From assembly GCF_000757605.1 (NCBI RefSeq), contig NZ_JQAK01000001.1, positions 1,166,782 to 1,230,781 on the forward strand: DNA of 64,000 bases, in the 5' to 3' direction. The position numbers and the translations under genes are program-made. The DNA comes from Candidatus Paracaedibacter symbiosus. Its GTDB lineage: Bacteria > Pseudomonadota > Alphaproteobacteria > Paracaedibacterales > Paracaedibacteraceae. Below the pieces are notes generated by a model, which was given only the letters and a program-made list of their open reading frames with translations, did not search any database and was not told where the DNA came from. Positions 27,158 through 37,247 of the stretch are shown here, one piece after another. Within the stretch, counting starts at the first letter, position 1; each line of letters opens with the position of its first letter.

Positions 27158-27940
27158 TTATGCTGCTTGAATTCTGTTGGCATCTCGAGTCAAAAGTTCT
27201 CTGGCTATAGCCATATACGCTTTTGACCCCGGGCACTTGAGATCATAAATCAAGACAGGTTTGCCGTGGGAGGGGGCTTCAGAGACTTTTGTATTCCGTG
27301 GCACCGCCGTTTGAAATACTTTATCTCCCAGAAATTTTTTGACATCTTCAGCAACCATCTGACAAAGACTACTGCGGCGATCAAACATTGTTAAAATAAC
27401 CCCAAATAAATCGAGTTTTTGGTTGAAATTTTTCTTTATTTTCTGAATTGAGCCGAGTAAATAACTTAATCCTTCCAAGGCATAATATTCACATTGAAGT
27501 GGAATTAAAACGCTATCCGAGGCAACCATTGCGTTCAGTGTTAGTAACCCCATCGATGGGGGGCAATCGATCAAAATATAGTCAAACATTGATTTATAGG
27601 GGGCAATAATCTCTTTAAGGCACGATTCACGTTCTTTCATATCCACTAATTCAATTTCCGCGCCTAATAAATCTATGGCCGAAGGGATAATTGAGAGTCC
27701 GGGGATCAACGTTTTAACGAGTGCTTGGCTAACTGTATAATGACCAACAAGAATACCGTAAATATTCATAACGCGCTTTTGTTTTGTAAGGCCGAGTCCT
27801 GTGGATGCGTTTGCTTGCGGATCAAAGTCAATAATCAAGACACGTTTATCAGCAGCGGCTAGGCCTGTTGCTAAATTAATCGTTGTTGTTGTTTTTCCAA
27901 CTCCACCTTTTTGATTGGCTATCGTAATGGTATGGCTCAT
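27158..27940 (-). CDS. parA: Chromosome-partitioning ATPase ParA (Soj)
   Basis: Deviant-Walker ATPase that forms gradients on the nucleoid and pulls ParB-parS complexes. The P-loop KGGVGKTTTTINLATGLA carries the signature lysine; DFDPQANASTGLG and DYILIDCPPSMGLLTLNAM are Walker A' and B regions. 260 residues. Its first 4 bp overlap rsmG, and parB follows 24 bp downstream. Confidence 0.97.
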   Translation of the reverse strand: MSHTITIANQKGGVGKTTTTINLATGLAAADKRVLIIDFDPQANASTGLGLTKQKRVMNIYGILVGHYTVSQALVKTLIPGLSIIPSAIDLLGAEIELVDMKERESCLKEIIAPYKSMFDYILIDCPPSMGLLTLNAMVASDSVLIPLQCEYYALEGLSYLLGSIQKIKKNFNQKLDLFGVILTMFDRRSSLCQMVAEDVKKFLGDKVFQTAVPRNTKVSEAPSHGKPVLIYDLKCPGSKAYMAIARELLTRDANRIQAA

Positions 27941-28542
27941 TTGTTACCTTTTCCTTTGAGGTTGCGGACAACGATGATTTTACTATCTTTAGCGGTAATG
28001 CTTGGGAATAAGTCATAATCAAAATCCCATTTTTCAAGTGCGGTGTCGATTTCTTCTGATGCTGTTTTTCCTTTGAGGAAAACACCAGTTGTTCCTGTTT
28101 CACGTGAAACATTTTTCATATATTGAAGAAGGAGCTCAAGGCTAGCACAGGCACGTGAAACAATAACATCATATTGAGTGGAGATGTTTTCGACTCGATC
28201 GTGTATAACTTTTGTAGGTAATTTTAATTCTCGAACAGCTTCAGTTAAAAAAACTGTTTTTCGAATATTACTTTCGCATAGTTCGATTTTTGTAAATCCC
28301 GCTATTGCTAGCAGAATGCCGGGGAATCCTCCTCCTGTCCCAATGTCAAGAATTTGATTATCTTTAGACCCAATAAAAGGGATGATTTGCAAAGAATCAA
28401 GGATATGTCGATCCCAAATTGCATCAAGTGTATCCACTTGAACTAACCCAGTTTTTCGGTTCCACTTTTTGATAAGTGTAATGAAGGCTTCAAATGAAGA
28501 AATTGTTTCATGTGAAACATAGTTAAAAATTAAATTATTCAT
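27937..28542 (-). CDS. rsmG: 16S rRNA (guanine527-N7)-methyltransferase
   Basis: Methylates G527 of 16S rRNA (formerly GidB). SAM-binding loop ILDIGTGGGFPGILLAI is followed by VIVSRACASLELLLQYM. 201 residues. The coding sequence contains two ParB-binding sites (28096-28111 and 28504-28519), the second near the start codon. The rsmG-parA-parB order is conserved across bacteria. mnmG and mnmE, often next to it, are absent in this window. Confidence 0.95.
   Translation of the reverse strand: MNNLIFNYVSHETISSFEAFITLIKKWNRKTGLVQVDTLDAIWDRHILDSLQIIPFIGSKDNQILDIGTGGGFPGILLAIAGFTKIELCESNIRKTVFLTEAVRELKLPTKVIHDRVENISTQYDVIVSRACASLELLLQYMKNVSRETGTTGVFLKGKTASEEIDTALEKWDFDYDLFPSITAKDSKIIVVRNLKGKGNK
28096..28111. 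promoter_or_regulatory. parS centromere site 1
   Basis: Perfect palindrome TGTTTCACGTGAAACA, the universal ParB-binding parS sequence, located inside rsmG. Confidence 0.92.
28504..28519. promoter_or_regulatory. parS centromere site 2 (one mismatch)
   Basis: TGTTTCATGTGAAACA differs from the canonical site at one central position. It lies close to the rsmG start codon. Confidence 0.8.
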
Positions 28543-28644
28543 GGTTTTTAAAGTAAATATCTACCTATTGTTGATCATAGAAAAAAACAGACAATAAGTA
28601 AATTCTGAATTTAAAAATTGAATTGGTTAATTGAATAAAAAATA

Positions 28645-28660
28645 TGTTTCACGTGAAACA
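28645..28660. promoter_or_regulatory. parS centromere site 3
   Basis: Perfect TGTTTCACGTGAAACA in the gap between ispG and rsmG, upstream of the rsmG-parA-parB operon, where ParB binding could also affect its own transcription. Confidence 0.92.
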
Positions 28661-28713
28661 ATAAAAGAAAAAATAAGATTTAAAGTCTTGCTTCTTACAT
28701 TTTAAGAGAGAAG

Positions 28714-29955
28714 TTAAGGGTTTCCATAACGATTATCAACATAATTGATAACGAGACTTTTAAATTCGTCAGCAATTACATCTCCTCTTAATGTGTATTT
28801 TTTTACCCCATCAATAAAGACTGGTGCTACAGGAGATTCCCCTGAGCCTGGCAAACTGATGCCAATATCGGCATGTTTACTTTCGCCCGGGCCATTAACA
28901 ATACAACCCATGACAGCAACTTTCATTGATTCAACTCCAGGGTAGCGCTGTTTCCAGATAGGCATTTGTTCCTGCAAAAAGGTTTGAATTGTATCGGCGA
29001 GATGCTGAAAATAAGTGCTCGTAGTACGGCCACAACCAGGGCAAGCAGTTACTTGAGGGCTAAAGTCACGCAAAGAGAGCGATTGGAGGATTTCCTGGCA
29101 AGCAAGAACTTCCTTCACGCGAGATTCACCTGGGCGGGGGGTAAGAGAGGCACGAATAGTATCACCAATCCCATGCTGTAACAAAATTGCCAAGCCCGCA
29201 GTTGTAGAAATGACCCCTTTATCACCAATTCCCGCCTCTGTTAGGCCAACATGTAAAGCATAATGAGACCTGTTCGCTAGTTCCTTGTAAACAGCAATAA
29301 GATCCTGGACGCGACTGACTTTACAGGAAAGGACGATTTTATTTTCTGGCAGACCCAGTTCTGTAGCTCGGGCAGCATTTTGGAGTGCTGATTCAATAAG
29401 CGCTTGACGAAGAATAGCATCTGCAGAGAATGGGTGCTCCAATCTTGAATTTTCATCCATAAGCTTTGCAGAGAGATCTTGATCCAAACTACCCCAGTTT
29501 ACACCTATTCGAACGGCTTTTTTGTGAATGATAGCTTGTTCAATCATCATGTCGAATTGAGATTGACGTTTCTCGCCAAAGCCAACATTACCTGGATTAA
29601 TGCGGTATTTATCAAGAGCAGTTGCACAGTCAGGAAACTCAGTTAAGAGTCGATGTCCATTATAATGAAAGCAACCTACGAGTGGGACAGTATAGCCATC
29701 CTGCAATAATTGCTCTTTAATATGGGGGACAGCACCTGCGGCAGCTTCGTTATTGACAGTGAGACGAACAAGTTCAGAGCCAGCATCTGCAAGTTGTTTA
29801 GTTTGTTGTACAGTTTCATGAATATTGGCGGTATCTGTGTTTGTCATAGATTGAACAACTACAGGTGCGCCTCCTCCCAACACAACAGAGCCAATTTCAA
29901 CACGATGAGTTTTGTGACGAGTGATGTTTGCTAATCTAACCATAATGTTTTTCAC
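28714..29955 (-). CDS. ispG: 4-hydroxy-3-methylbut-2-enyl diphosphate synthase
   Basis: Iron-sulphur enzyme of the MEP isoprenoid pathway (GcpE), 413 residues. Cluster ligands lie in [12 protein letters not shown] and [12 protein letters not shown] near the C-terminus; the N-terminal TIM barrel includes [20 protein letters not shown]. The GTG at 29955 overlaps the upstream PAP2 stop as GTGA and has AAGG upstream, favouring it over an internal ATG four codons later. The upstream neighbour is the PAP2 gene. Confidence 0.95.
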   Translation of the reverse strand: MKNIMVRLANITRHKTHRVEIGSVVLGGGAPVVVQSMTNTDTANIHETVQQTKQLADAGSELVRLTVNNEAAAGAVPHIKEQLLQDGYTVPLVGCFHYNGHRLLTEFPDCATALDKYRINPGNVGFGEKRQSQFDMMIEQAIIHKKAVRIGVNWGSLDQDLSAKLMDENSRLEHPFSADAILRQALIESALQNAARATELGLPENKIVLSCKVSRVQDLIAVYKELANRSHYALHVGLTEAGIGDKGVISTTAGLAILLQHGIGDTIRASLTPRPGESRVKEVLACQEILQSLSLRDFSPQVTACPGCGRTTSTYFQHLADTIQTFLQEQMPIWKQRYPGVESMKVAVMGCIVNGPGESKHADIGISLPGSGESPVAPVFIDGVKKYTLRGDVIADEFKSLVINYVDNRYGNP

Positions 29956-30707
29956 AACCTTACAACTGTATTAAGTAATTTGGGACCAAACGTAAGCCAA
30001 ATACCGATCAAGAAATAGAGCACAAATTGACAAGACAGAATTGTATTTGCCAAAAATGGGCTTAATAAATATATAAGCACGAGACCAGCAAAACACAAGA
30101 TCACTTCCACAAGAAGCGGGATTCTTTTTTTAAAAGGATGGAACTCAGCCAAAAAACTACCGAGAGTAAGGCCAGTTAAGGTACCTAATGGAATGTAGAA
30201 GATGGGTTTAAAGGGTGGTGTAAGGTAAATTAATAGAACGCTTAATGTTAACATGGATAGGCTTAATGCTGCTGTGTGCTGACCTAGAGATGTCTGATCT
30301 AATAAGATTCTGTAAAAGATAATGAGTAGAATAGCAAACCCAACAGCGCCAACAATATCAATAAGATTATGGTAATGAAAGTGCATAAGCGAATAACCAA
30401 TTCCCGCGAGCAAAATAATAACGAGTGCTGTGATAAATTTGTTGCGTAACTTTAGAGCTAAGAATCCCCAAAATACAGTAGCCGTAAACATATGACCACT
30501 GGGGAATGCCCAGCCCTCTCCTAAATGCGGAAGTAAAGGGATTTTAAAGAGCGATTTCAAAAAGGCAGCTGCGACAAGACTAAATAACAACAAGACAAGC
30601 GCCTGGAAAAAGACGTTTCGATTATAAAAGAAATAACCGATAAGAAAAATAGGGATAAGAACGATCTCTTTGCTGAACAGCAAAAAGAAACCACATAGTT
30701 GATCCAT
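29952..30707 (-). CDS. PAP2-superfamily membrane phosphatase-like protein
   Basis: 251 residues with about seven hydrophobic segments. Phosphatase motif C2 is present as FPSGHMF, and C3 as a histidine-x3-aspartate in [12 protein letters not shown]. The C1 region ([12 protein letters not shown]) has the lysine but no clear arginine-proline, so activity is uncertain. Members dephosphorylate lipid phosphates such as undecaprenyl diphosphate or phosphatidate. Its stop overlaps the ispG start; since ispG feeds isoprenoid synthesis, an undecaprenyl-phosphate role is plausible but only inferred. Confidence 0.75.
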   Translation of the reverse strand: MDQLCGFFLLFSKEIVLIPIFLIGYFFYNRNVFFQALVLLLFSLVAAAFLKSLFKIPLLPHLGEGWAFPSGHMFTATVFWGFLALKLRNKFITALVIILLAGIGYSLMHFHYHNLIDIVGAVGFAILLIIFYRILLDQTSLGQHTAALSLSMLTLSVLLIYLTPPFKPIFYIPLGTLTGLTLGSFLAEFHPFKKRIPLLVEVILCFAGLVLIYLLSPFLANTILSCQFVLYFLIGIWLTFGPKLLNTVVRL

Positions 30708-31323
30708 GGTAAGGCTCCACTTTTAAATGCCAGTGAATTTTATAGCTTGGTGGAACTATACAGATAAGAGCAGAGTATTAAAAGCCAGGAGAATAAATAA
30801 AGAAAAAAATCTGGCTCTCATTTTATCAAACGTGTGGTATTTGCCACAAAAATAACTTGAGCCAATGGCACACAGCAAAAAATAATATATAGTGCGAAGG
30901 TTTCCTGGGGCATTACCTTCAATAGATAACCCCCCAGTACGTGGAAGGCACGGTAAATCAAGTATAGGGCCCCTTGAAAAAGCCTACTCCTCATGATTTA
31001 AGGGAAGGGACCAAAGAACTCAAAATAGTTTTTTTGCGCCTGACAAATAAAGGTGTTGCTGAGTAAGACAATGACAGTATCCAGTATATTTAATTAACAT
31101 CAAATGACAAATGCGTTTGAAAAGATGAAAAAAATGGCTTAACAGCTTTTTGATCATACCGCCACCCTCTCACAAGATATTGAGGACTCCAATTACCCTT
31201 TTTATAGCCTAAATCCACATAAAGCCTTCAAAAAATCTAAAAAAGAAGATAAAAAATATAGAAATAAGTAAAATAGTCGAATAATCTAGAGACTAGAGAA
31301 AAATTTTAAGGAGTAACCTTGAA
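30708..31323. other. Intergenic region, nothing recognised
   Basis: 616 bp upstream of divergent PAP2 and OPT genes. I find no gene, RNA or strong repeat. It must hold both promoters. AAGGAG at 31308-31313 is the ribosome-binding site of the OPT gene. Confidence 0.5.
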
Positions 31324-33417
31324 GTGGAAAAGCAAGCTAGTATAAGCGAGGCAGACCAGAAAATTAAACCATTTATTCCTGCGGCAAAAAATATACCTGA
31401 GATAACTATCAAATCCTTAATACTAGGAATATTTCTGGCTATTGCCCTTGCAGGTTCAAATGCGTATTTGGGATTAAAAATGGGGCAAACAATTTCAGCC
31501 TCTATTCCTGCCGCGGTGATTTCTATGTCAATTTTGCGGATGTTTCGCAATTCAAATATTTTAGAAAACAATATCGTTCAAACCATTGCTTCAGCTGGGG
31601 AAGTTGTGGCCGCTGGGATTATCTTTACGATTCCAGCCTTAGTTGTTATGGGGTATTGGGATCGCTTTAATTACTGGCAAATTACAATTGTGGGTTTAAT
31701 TGGTAGTATTCTTGGTATTTTGTACTCCATTCCATTACGACGCGCATTGATTGTGGAGAGCGAATTAAAATATCCCGAAGGATTGGCCACAGCAGAAGTC
31801 CTTAAAGCAGGAGAAAGCAAAACTAAAGGCCAAGGTGTAAAATTCTTGGTGTTTGGTGCAGTTGGGGCTAGTTTAGTGAAATTCGGCCAAAGCGGCCTTC
31901 ATATTTTTGGTGAAACTTTATCCGTCTGGTTCCGCACTGGTGGCGCTGTTTTTGGTGTTAGCAATGGACTATCTCTCTCCATGATGGGAGCAGGTTATAT
32001 CGTTGGCTTGAATGTGGCGTTCAACTTGTTTGTTGGGATGGTCATTGCTTGGTTTATTGCAGTGCCGTTGTATTCTCTGTTTGGCGCAACGCCTCAGGAA
32101 ATGGGGCTTGACGCAAATGCTGGTGCCTTTGAATATGCCATGGCAATCCGGGCTGAGAAGATTCGTTTTATTGGTGTTGGGGGTTTGGTTATGGGAGGTC
32201 TGTGGGCTTTATTTTCACTTATTAAGCCGATTAAACTAGCTGTGACCTCTTCTTTTGAAGCTCTAAGCCATTCTCGCCAAGGGATTGCAGTAAAGCCATT
32301 ACGTACGGATCACGATATTCCAATGACTCTAGTATTGGTAGGAATTATTGTTTTGGCTGTGCCTATGACGATGGTTTTTAATAAAATTTTAGGTACGGCG
32401 GATTTATCCTTAACTACCACAAAATATTGGATTGTGCTTGGATTTCTATCAATAGTTGTTTTAATTATCGGTTTTGTTTGCGCTTCCATTGGTGGTTATA
32501 TGGCTGGAATTGTTGGGTCTTCTGCTAATCCCATATCTGGTATTACCATTGGCGCGATTTTAATCATGAGCTTTTTGCTTGTGGTGGTTCTTGGAACAGA
32601 TGTTGAATTTGGCGTTGCTACCAAAGAAACCCTTAGTTTATCTGCCATGGTTATCCTGGTTGGTGCTGTTGTTGCTGTTTGTGCCTCCTTTGGGTGCGAT
32701 AATTTGCAAGACTTGAAATCGGGTCAAATACTTGGAGCAACGCCGTGGAAGCAGCAAGCAACGTTGATTGTTGGGGCGATTGCGGGCGGTATGGTTGTGG
32801 CGCCCATTATGGAACTACTTTATGATGCTTATGGTATGGGAGGGGTTTTCCCCCGGCCTGGAATGGACCCGGCGCACGCATTAGCTGCGCCCCAGGCAAC
32901 ACTGATGGCCTCTGTTGCTCAAGGGATATTCGAACAAACACTCGACTGGAATCTCGTTTTAATTGGGATTGGTATCAGTATTGTGATTCTGATTGTTGAT
33001 CAGTTTATTTTAGCTAAATATCAGCCTTCTTACCGCCTCTCGGTTTTGGCGGTGTCATTGGGTATCTATCTGCCAATGGATGTGGTCTTGCCATTGGTTC
33101 TTGGCGGGTTATTAAGTCATTTTGCTAAGTGCGTTGTTGAAAAGCAGAAACCGGTTCTTTCCGAAGCTAGCTACACTGCCCTTAAAGAAAAAACTGAGCG
33201 CCATGGTCTGTTATTTGCAGCGGGGATGATTGCTGGGGATGCTTTGATCGGTATTCTGCTGGCAATTCCGTTTGCCGCCTATCAAGATACCAATGTTCTG
33301 GCAATCGTTGGGTCGAGCTTTGAGCAGACGGCAACAGTTTTGGGAACTCTGGCGTTTGCAGCGTTTTGTTATTATCTTTACTTGATCGGATCACGAGTCA
33401 AAGAAGGGCCGCAGTAA
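31324..33417 (+). CDS. OPT-family oligopeptide transporter
   Basis: 697-residue polytopic membrane protein of the OPT family, which imports small peptides or peptide-like metal chelates by proton symport. There are about 14-16 hydrophobic segments. Typical segments include GSNAYLGLKMGQTISASIPAAVISM near the N-terminus, YPEGLATAEVLKAGE, and PRPGMDPAHALAAPQATLMASV. It starts with GTG, ten bases after a strong AAGGAG. It stands alone, ending in a clear terminator. Peptide uptake would suit a host-associated bacterium, but the substrate is not deducible. Confidence 0.9.
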   Translation: MEKQASISEADQKIKPFIPAAKNIPEITIKSLILGIFLAIALAGSNAYLGLKMGQTISASIPAAVISMSILRMFRNSNILENNIVQTIASAGEVVAAGIIFTIPALVVMGYWDRFNYWQITIVGLIGSILGILYSIPLRRALIVESELKYPEGLATAEVLKAGESKTKGQGVKFLVFGAVGASLVKFGQSGLHIFGETLSVWFRTGGAVFGVSNGLSLSMMGAGYIVGLNVAFNLFVGMVIAWFIAVPLYSLFGATPQEMGLDANAGAFEYAMAIRAEKIRFIGVGGLVMGGLWALFSLIKPIKLAVTSSFEALSHSRQGIAVKPLRTDHDIPMTLVLVGIIVLAVPMTMVFNKILGTADLSLTTTKYWIVLGFLSIVVLIIGFVCASIGGYMAGIVGSSANPISGITIGAILIMSFLLVVVLGTDVEFGVATKETLSLSAMVILVGAVVAVCASFGCDNLQDLKSGQILGATPWKQQATLIVGAIAGGMVVAPIMELLYDAYGMGGVFPRPGMDPAHALAAPQATLMASVAQGIFEQTLDWNLVLIGIGISIVILIVDQFILAKYQPSYRLSVLAVSLGIYLPMDVVLPLVLGGLLSHFAKCVVEKQKPVLSEASYTALKEKTERHGLLFAAGMIAGDALIGILLAIPFAAYQDTNVLAIVGSSFEQTATVLGTLAFAAFCYYLYLIGSRVKEGPQ

Positions 33418-33444
33418 CGCGCAAATCTCTAGGGCCCCAGAGCC

Positions 33445-33483
33445 TAAAAAAAGCAGGGATCTAAAAGATTTCCTGCTTTTTTT
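33445..33483. terminator. Bidirectional intrinsic terminator after the OPT gene
   Basis: AAAAAAAGCAGG pairs with CCTGCTTTTTTT across a short interior, giving a stem flanked by A- and T-runs. It ends the OPT transcript 28 bp after its stop. Confidence 0.85.
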
Positions 33484-33504
33484 GTACCCAATCAACCTGA
33501 CTTG

Positions 33505-33535
33505 GGATTATTTTCGACTAAAAATGCTTCAGCCT
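33505..33535 (+). repeat. Dispersed intergenic repeat, partial core
   Basis: Contains TTATTTTCGACTAAAAATG, close to the core (TTATTTTCAGCTAAAAATG) of the repeat at 13012-13087. Only the core is recognisable. The rest of the 430-bp gap to the next gene shows no gene. Confidence 0.4.
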
Positions 33536-33847
33536 ATCCTTTCCTCCAATAAGATCAAGACATCCTGACGCTCAGTTTTATGTTGGTATTTCGAAAACCC
33601 CCCCTATGAGAGGGCGCCCAAATAAAAGCTGGGGGCTATCTGTTTGGCAGAATTCCGCGACTTCATATTATTGGGGGATAGAGTTAGAACTCACATTTTT
33701 AGGTTTCTTTGATTATTCATTAACGAACGCTTGATGCTATTGCTTGACTACGGTAAAAGTAAATAACGTTAAGATTGAGAGATGTCTTAAAAAAACTCAT
33801 TCGTTTTAAGATTTTGTTGTTTTTTTAGAAAATTGAAGGCGACGGCA

Positions 33848-33997
33848 ATGAAAACTTTCATAAGCATTGTATTGGTGCTTCACGGTAGTGTTTTGCTAAC
33901 AGGGTGCAGTGGCATTAATGTTGAATGCTGTCATGGCTTGCCGCATAGTGATGCCCCTACCAGCCGTTTGGATCGACGTTGGAATATGGATAACTAA
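33848..33997 (+). CDS. Small predicted lipoprotein, 49 residues
   Basis: Short unrecognised gene. MKTFISIVLVLHGSVLLTGC is a complete lipoprotein signal with lipobox LLTGC (lipidated Cys20), followed by a 29-residue mature part with two adjacent cysteines, histidines and a basic RLDRRW. GAAGG lies 9-13 bases before the ATG. It precedes another lipoprotein gene (34071) on the same strand. Too short for homology by eye; confidence rests on the signal and ribosome-binding site. Confidence 0.6.
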   Translation: MKTFISIVLVLHGSVLLTGCSGINVECCHGLPHSDAPTSRLDRRWNMDN

Positions 33998-34070
33998 AGT
34001 CCCGTTTTTGATGAATAAAAAATAAATTTATTAGACAAGCTGATTTTTTTAAGAGTAAAGAATTTTACAA

Positions 34071-34634
34071 ATGAATAAAAAAAGATGGAGAGCGTGCATG
34101 CGTAAGGGAAATATATTTTTGGCTGCAACCCTTATTGGGGGGATGCCATTATTACTTGTTGGTTGTGGGACTGATCTTACCCCGCAAGAAGGACAACAAG
34201 CACCTTTAGGCCGTGAAGAAACGCGCAAAACAAACTTTGGTAAGCTTTTTGGCGATGACTTTTTGTTTTTTGGTGAATCTAAAAAGTTTGATAGCAATGC
34301 AACGACAGGAATGCGGGTCAATCCCTATTTATGGCAAGCTTCTCTCGATGTTCTTTCGTTTATTCCGTTAGCCTCAGCGGATGCTAACGGTGGAATCATT
34401 ATTACTGAATGGTATAGTGCCCCTCAAAAGTTAGCCGAACGTGTCAAAGTAATTGCCCGTGTGAATGATAGGCAGTTACGGGCGGATGCCATCACTATTA
34501 TCATTCATAAGCAAATTCGTAGTAAGAATGGTGAATGGGTCAATGCTGCTGTTGAGCCAAGCGTAGTAACAGATATGGAAGATATTATTTTGACCAAGGC
34601 GCGCCAGTTAAAGGTTCGAGCCGGACAAAAGTAA
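34071..34634 (+). CDS. DUF3576-type lipoprotein
   Basis: 187 residues. The signal sequence ends in the lipobox LLVGC (MPLLLVGCGTD). The mature part, NPYLWQASLDVLSFIPLASADANGGIIITEWYS, matches the DUF3576 family found in alphaproteobacteria immediately upstream of leuS, as here. Function is unknown; the position before leuS and lptE suggests an envelope role. Another ATG at 34098 could serve as the start. Confidence 0.85.
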   Translation: MNKKRWRACMRKGNIFLAATLIGGMPLLLVGCGTDLTPQEGQQAPLGREETRKTNFGKLFGDDFLFFGESKKFDSNATTGMRVNPYLWQASLDVLSFIPLASADANGGIIITEWYSAPQKLAERVKVIARVNDRQLRADAITIIIHKQIRSKNGEWVNAAVEPSVVTDMEDIILTKARQLKVRAGQK

Positions 34635-34703
34635 TAAGCGCTCTGATGCTGAGGCCTATAACCATCTAGGCGAGCAAAAATAAGCCAAGGATTAAGGAAT
34701 AAA

Positions 34704-37247
34704 ATGGCATACCCGTTTCGCGATATAGAAGAAAAATGGCAACAAATTTGGCAAGAAGAAAATTCTTACCGGACTGAGAATACGAAAACCAATAAGCCAA
34801 AAGCTTATATTTTGGAGATGTTCCCCTACCCGTCTGGGAAACTTCATATGGGACATGTCCGCAATTATTCGATCGGGGATACTATTGCTCGCTTTAAACG
34901 TGCCCAAGGTTGCGAAGTATTGCACCCCATGGGATGGGATGCTTTTGGGTTGCCCGCGGAAAATGCGGCCGTGCAAAACAGTACTAGCCCTGCTGCCTGG
35001 ACGGTGCAAAATATTGCAGCGATGAAGGCCGAATTCAAATCCCTTGGGTTCGGTTTTGATTGGGAACGTGAATTGGCTTCTTGTATGCCAGAATATTACG
35101 GCTTAGAACAAAAGATCTTTCTAGACTTTTATAAAAAAGGGTTAGCCTATCGGACGGAATCTTGGGTTAACTGGGACCCGGTAGATCATTGTGTCTTGGC
35201 TAATGAACAGGTGATCAATGGACGTGGCTGGCGCTCAGGGGCCTTGGTTGAAAAGCGCAAATTAATGCAATGGTCGCTTAAGATCACTAACTATTCTGAA
35301 GAATTGCTTGAGGAGCTGTCAGCGCTTACCGGCTGGCCAGAAAAAGTTGTCAAAATGCAGGAAAACTGGATTGGCCGTTCTGAAGGCGCTTTTATTCAGT
35401 TTGAAATTAATGATTTTGATGAAAAATTAAATGTCTTTACGACAAGGCCAGAAACCTTGTTTGGCGCCTCATTTTGCGCTATTGCGCCCACCCATCCGAT
35501 TGCGGAAAAATTGGCAAACACAAACGCAAAGTTAGCGGCATTTATCGAAGAGTGTCAGCATGCTCCCACAACTGAAGAAGCTTTAAGCACGGGGGATAAA
35601 AAAGGGTTTGATACTCATTTGAAAGTGGTGCATCCCTTTGTGCCGGGTAAAACCTTACCTTTATTTGTCGCTAATTTTGTGTTGATGGATTATGGTACTG
35701 GGGCGCTTTTTGCCTGTCCTGCTCATGATGAGCGTGATCATGATTTTGCTAAAAAGTATAATTTGCCGATCATTCAAGTTGTGGCACCAGAATCAACAGA
35801 TGTAAGTGTCGACATTACTCAAAAAGCTTATACTGGCCCGGGGAAGATGATTAATTCAGGTTTTTTGGATGGGTTGTCTATTGAAGAAGCACGTTCTGTG
35901 GCAATTCAAAAACTTGAGGCTCAAGACCAAGGCAAAAAACAAATTACCTATCGTTTGCGCGATTGGTGTGTCTCCCGTCAACGCTATTGGGGCTGTCCTA
36001 TTCCGGTGATTCATTGTGACCATTGTGGAACGGTACCTGTGCCTGATGCAGATTTACCCGTGCGTCTTCCTGAGGATGTTGAGTTTAATAAAACCGGTAA
36101 TCCGTTAGATCACCATCCTACCTGGAAGCAAGTGAAGTGCCCAAAATGTGAGAACGATGCGATTCGCGAAACAGACACTTTTGACACCTTTTTTGAATCT
36201 TCTTGGTATTTTTTACGGTTTTGCGATACCAAGGCCATTGCCCCCCTCAATAAAGAAGCTGTCGATAAATGGATGCCTGTTGATTGGTATATTGGTGGTA
36301 TTGAGCATGCGGTTTTACACTTGTTGTATGCTCGTTTCTTTACCAAGGCATTACGTGATTGCGGGTATATCACCATTTCAGAGCCCTTTAAAAATTTGCT
36401 GACTCAAGGAATGGTGTGTCACCAAACTTATAAAGACGAAAATGGCAAATGGTTATATCCTGAAGAAGTCATGCGCCTGACGGGGGGGCAATATGTGACC
36501 GTTGACGGGGAAAAGCCAGTTACAGTTGGTCGCTCAGAAAAAATGAGCAAATCGAAAAAAAACTTGGTTGATCCACAGTCAATTATTGATACATATGGGG
36601 CTGATGCAGCGCGTTTGTTTACGCTATCAGATACGCCACCTGATCGGGATTTTGACTGGAGCGATGAAGGGGTTGAAGGGGCGTGGCGTTATTTGAACCG
36701 TTTGTGGCGCTTGATTGAAAATATTAAAGCAACTGCTGGGCGTGTTGGTGAGGCAGAAGCGTCTTTGATGGTGGCTAAGAAAACCCATCAGATGCTGAAA
36801 AAAATCACGCAAAATTATGAACGAAATGGGTTTAACAAGATTATTGCTTTTGCGCGGGAATTGACCCGTGATTTGGAAAATGCTGTCACGGATCAAGCGG
36901 TCTCTCATCAACAACTGACCCATTCTGGCAAAGTATTAATTCAGGTGCTCTTCCCACTTGTGCCCCATATTACTTCTGAATTATGGCAGCAAATGGGAGA
37001 AACGGCATTGGTGATTGAGGCTACGTGGCCTGAAATTGATGTCAAGCTTGCCACAACAGATGAAGTCACGATTGCTGTCCAGGTGAATGGTAAGATGCGG
37101 GGGGCTTTTATTATTTCCAGCGATAGTGATGAGGCAAGTGTTTTAGAAGAAGCGCTGAAACTGCCAACCGTTCAAAAAGATATGAACGGTCGTCCTATTC
37201 GCCGCAGTATTGTTATTCCTAATAGGATTGTGAATCTTGTTGTTTAA
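34704..37247 (+). CDS. leuS: Leucyl-tRNA synthetase
   Basis: Class I synthetase, 847 residues. HIGH-type motif HMGH in YPSGKLHMGHVRNY at about residue 50, editing (CP1) domain in the middle, and EKMSKSKKNLVDP carrying the KMSKS loop. The loop is encoded by an intact run of eight A. AAGG(A) lies upstream of the ATG. The 3' end overlaps lptE by 11 bp. Confidence 0.98.
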   Translation: MAYPFRDIEEKWQQIWQEENSYRTENTKTNKPKAYILEMFPYPSGKLHMGHVRNYSIGDTIARFKRAQGCEVLHPMGWDAFGLPAENAAVQNSTSPAAWTVQNIAAMKAEFKSLGFGFDWERELASCMPEYYGLEQKIFLDFYKKGLAYRTESWVNWDPVDHCVLANEQVINGRGWRSGALVEKRKLMQWSLKITNYSEELLEELSALTGWPEKVVKMQENWIGRSEGAFIQFEINDFDEKLNVFTTRPETLFGASFCAIAPTHPIAEKLANTNAKLAAFIEECQHAPTTEEALSTGDKKGFDTHLKVVHPFVPGKTLPLFVANFVLMDYGTGALFACPAHDERDHDFAKKYNLPIIQVVAPESTDVSVDITQKAYTGPGKMINSGFLDGLSIEEARSVAIQKLEAQDQGKKQITYRLRDWCVSRQRYWGCPIPVIHCDHCGTVPVPDADLPVRLPEDVEFNKTGNPLDHHPTWKQVKCPKCENDAIRETDTFDTFFESSWYFLRFCDTKAIAPLNKEAVDKWMPVDWYIGGIEHAVLHLLYARFFTKALRDCGYITISEPFKNLLTQGMVCHQTYKDENGKWLYPEEVMRLTGGQYVTVDGEKPVTVGRSEKMSKSKKNLVDPQSIIDTYGADAARLFTLSDTPPDRDFDWSDEGVEGAWRYLNRLWRLIENIKATAGRVGEAEASLMVAKKTHQMLKKITQNYERNGFNKIIAFARELTRDLENAVTDQAVSHQQLTHSGKVLIQVLFPLVPHITSELWQQMGETALVIEATWPEIDVKLATTDEVTIAVQVNGKMRGAFIISSDSDEASVLEEALKLPTVQKDMNGRPIRRSIVIPNRIVNLVV

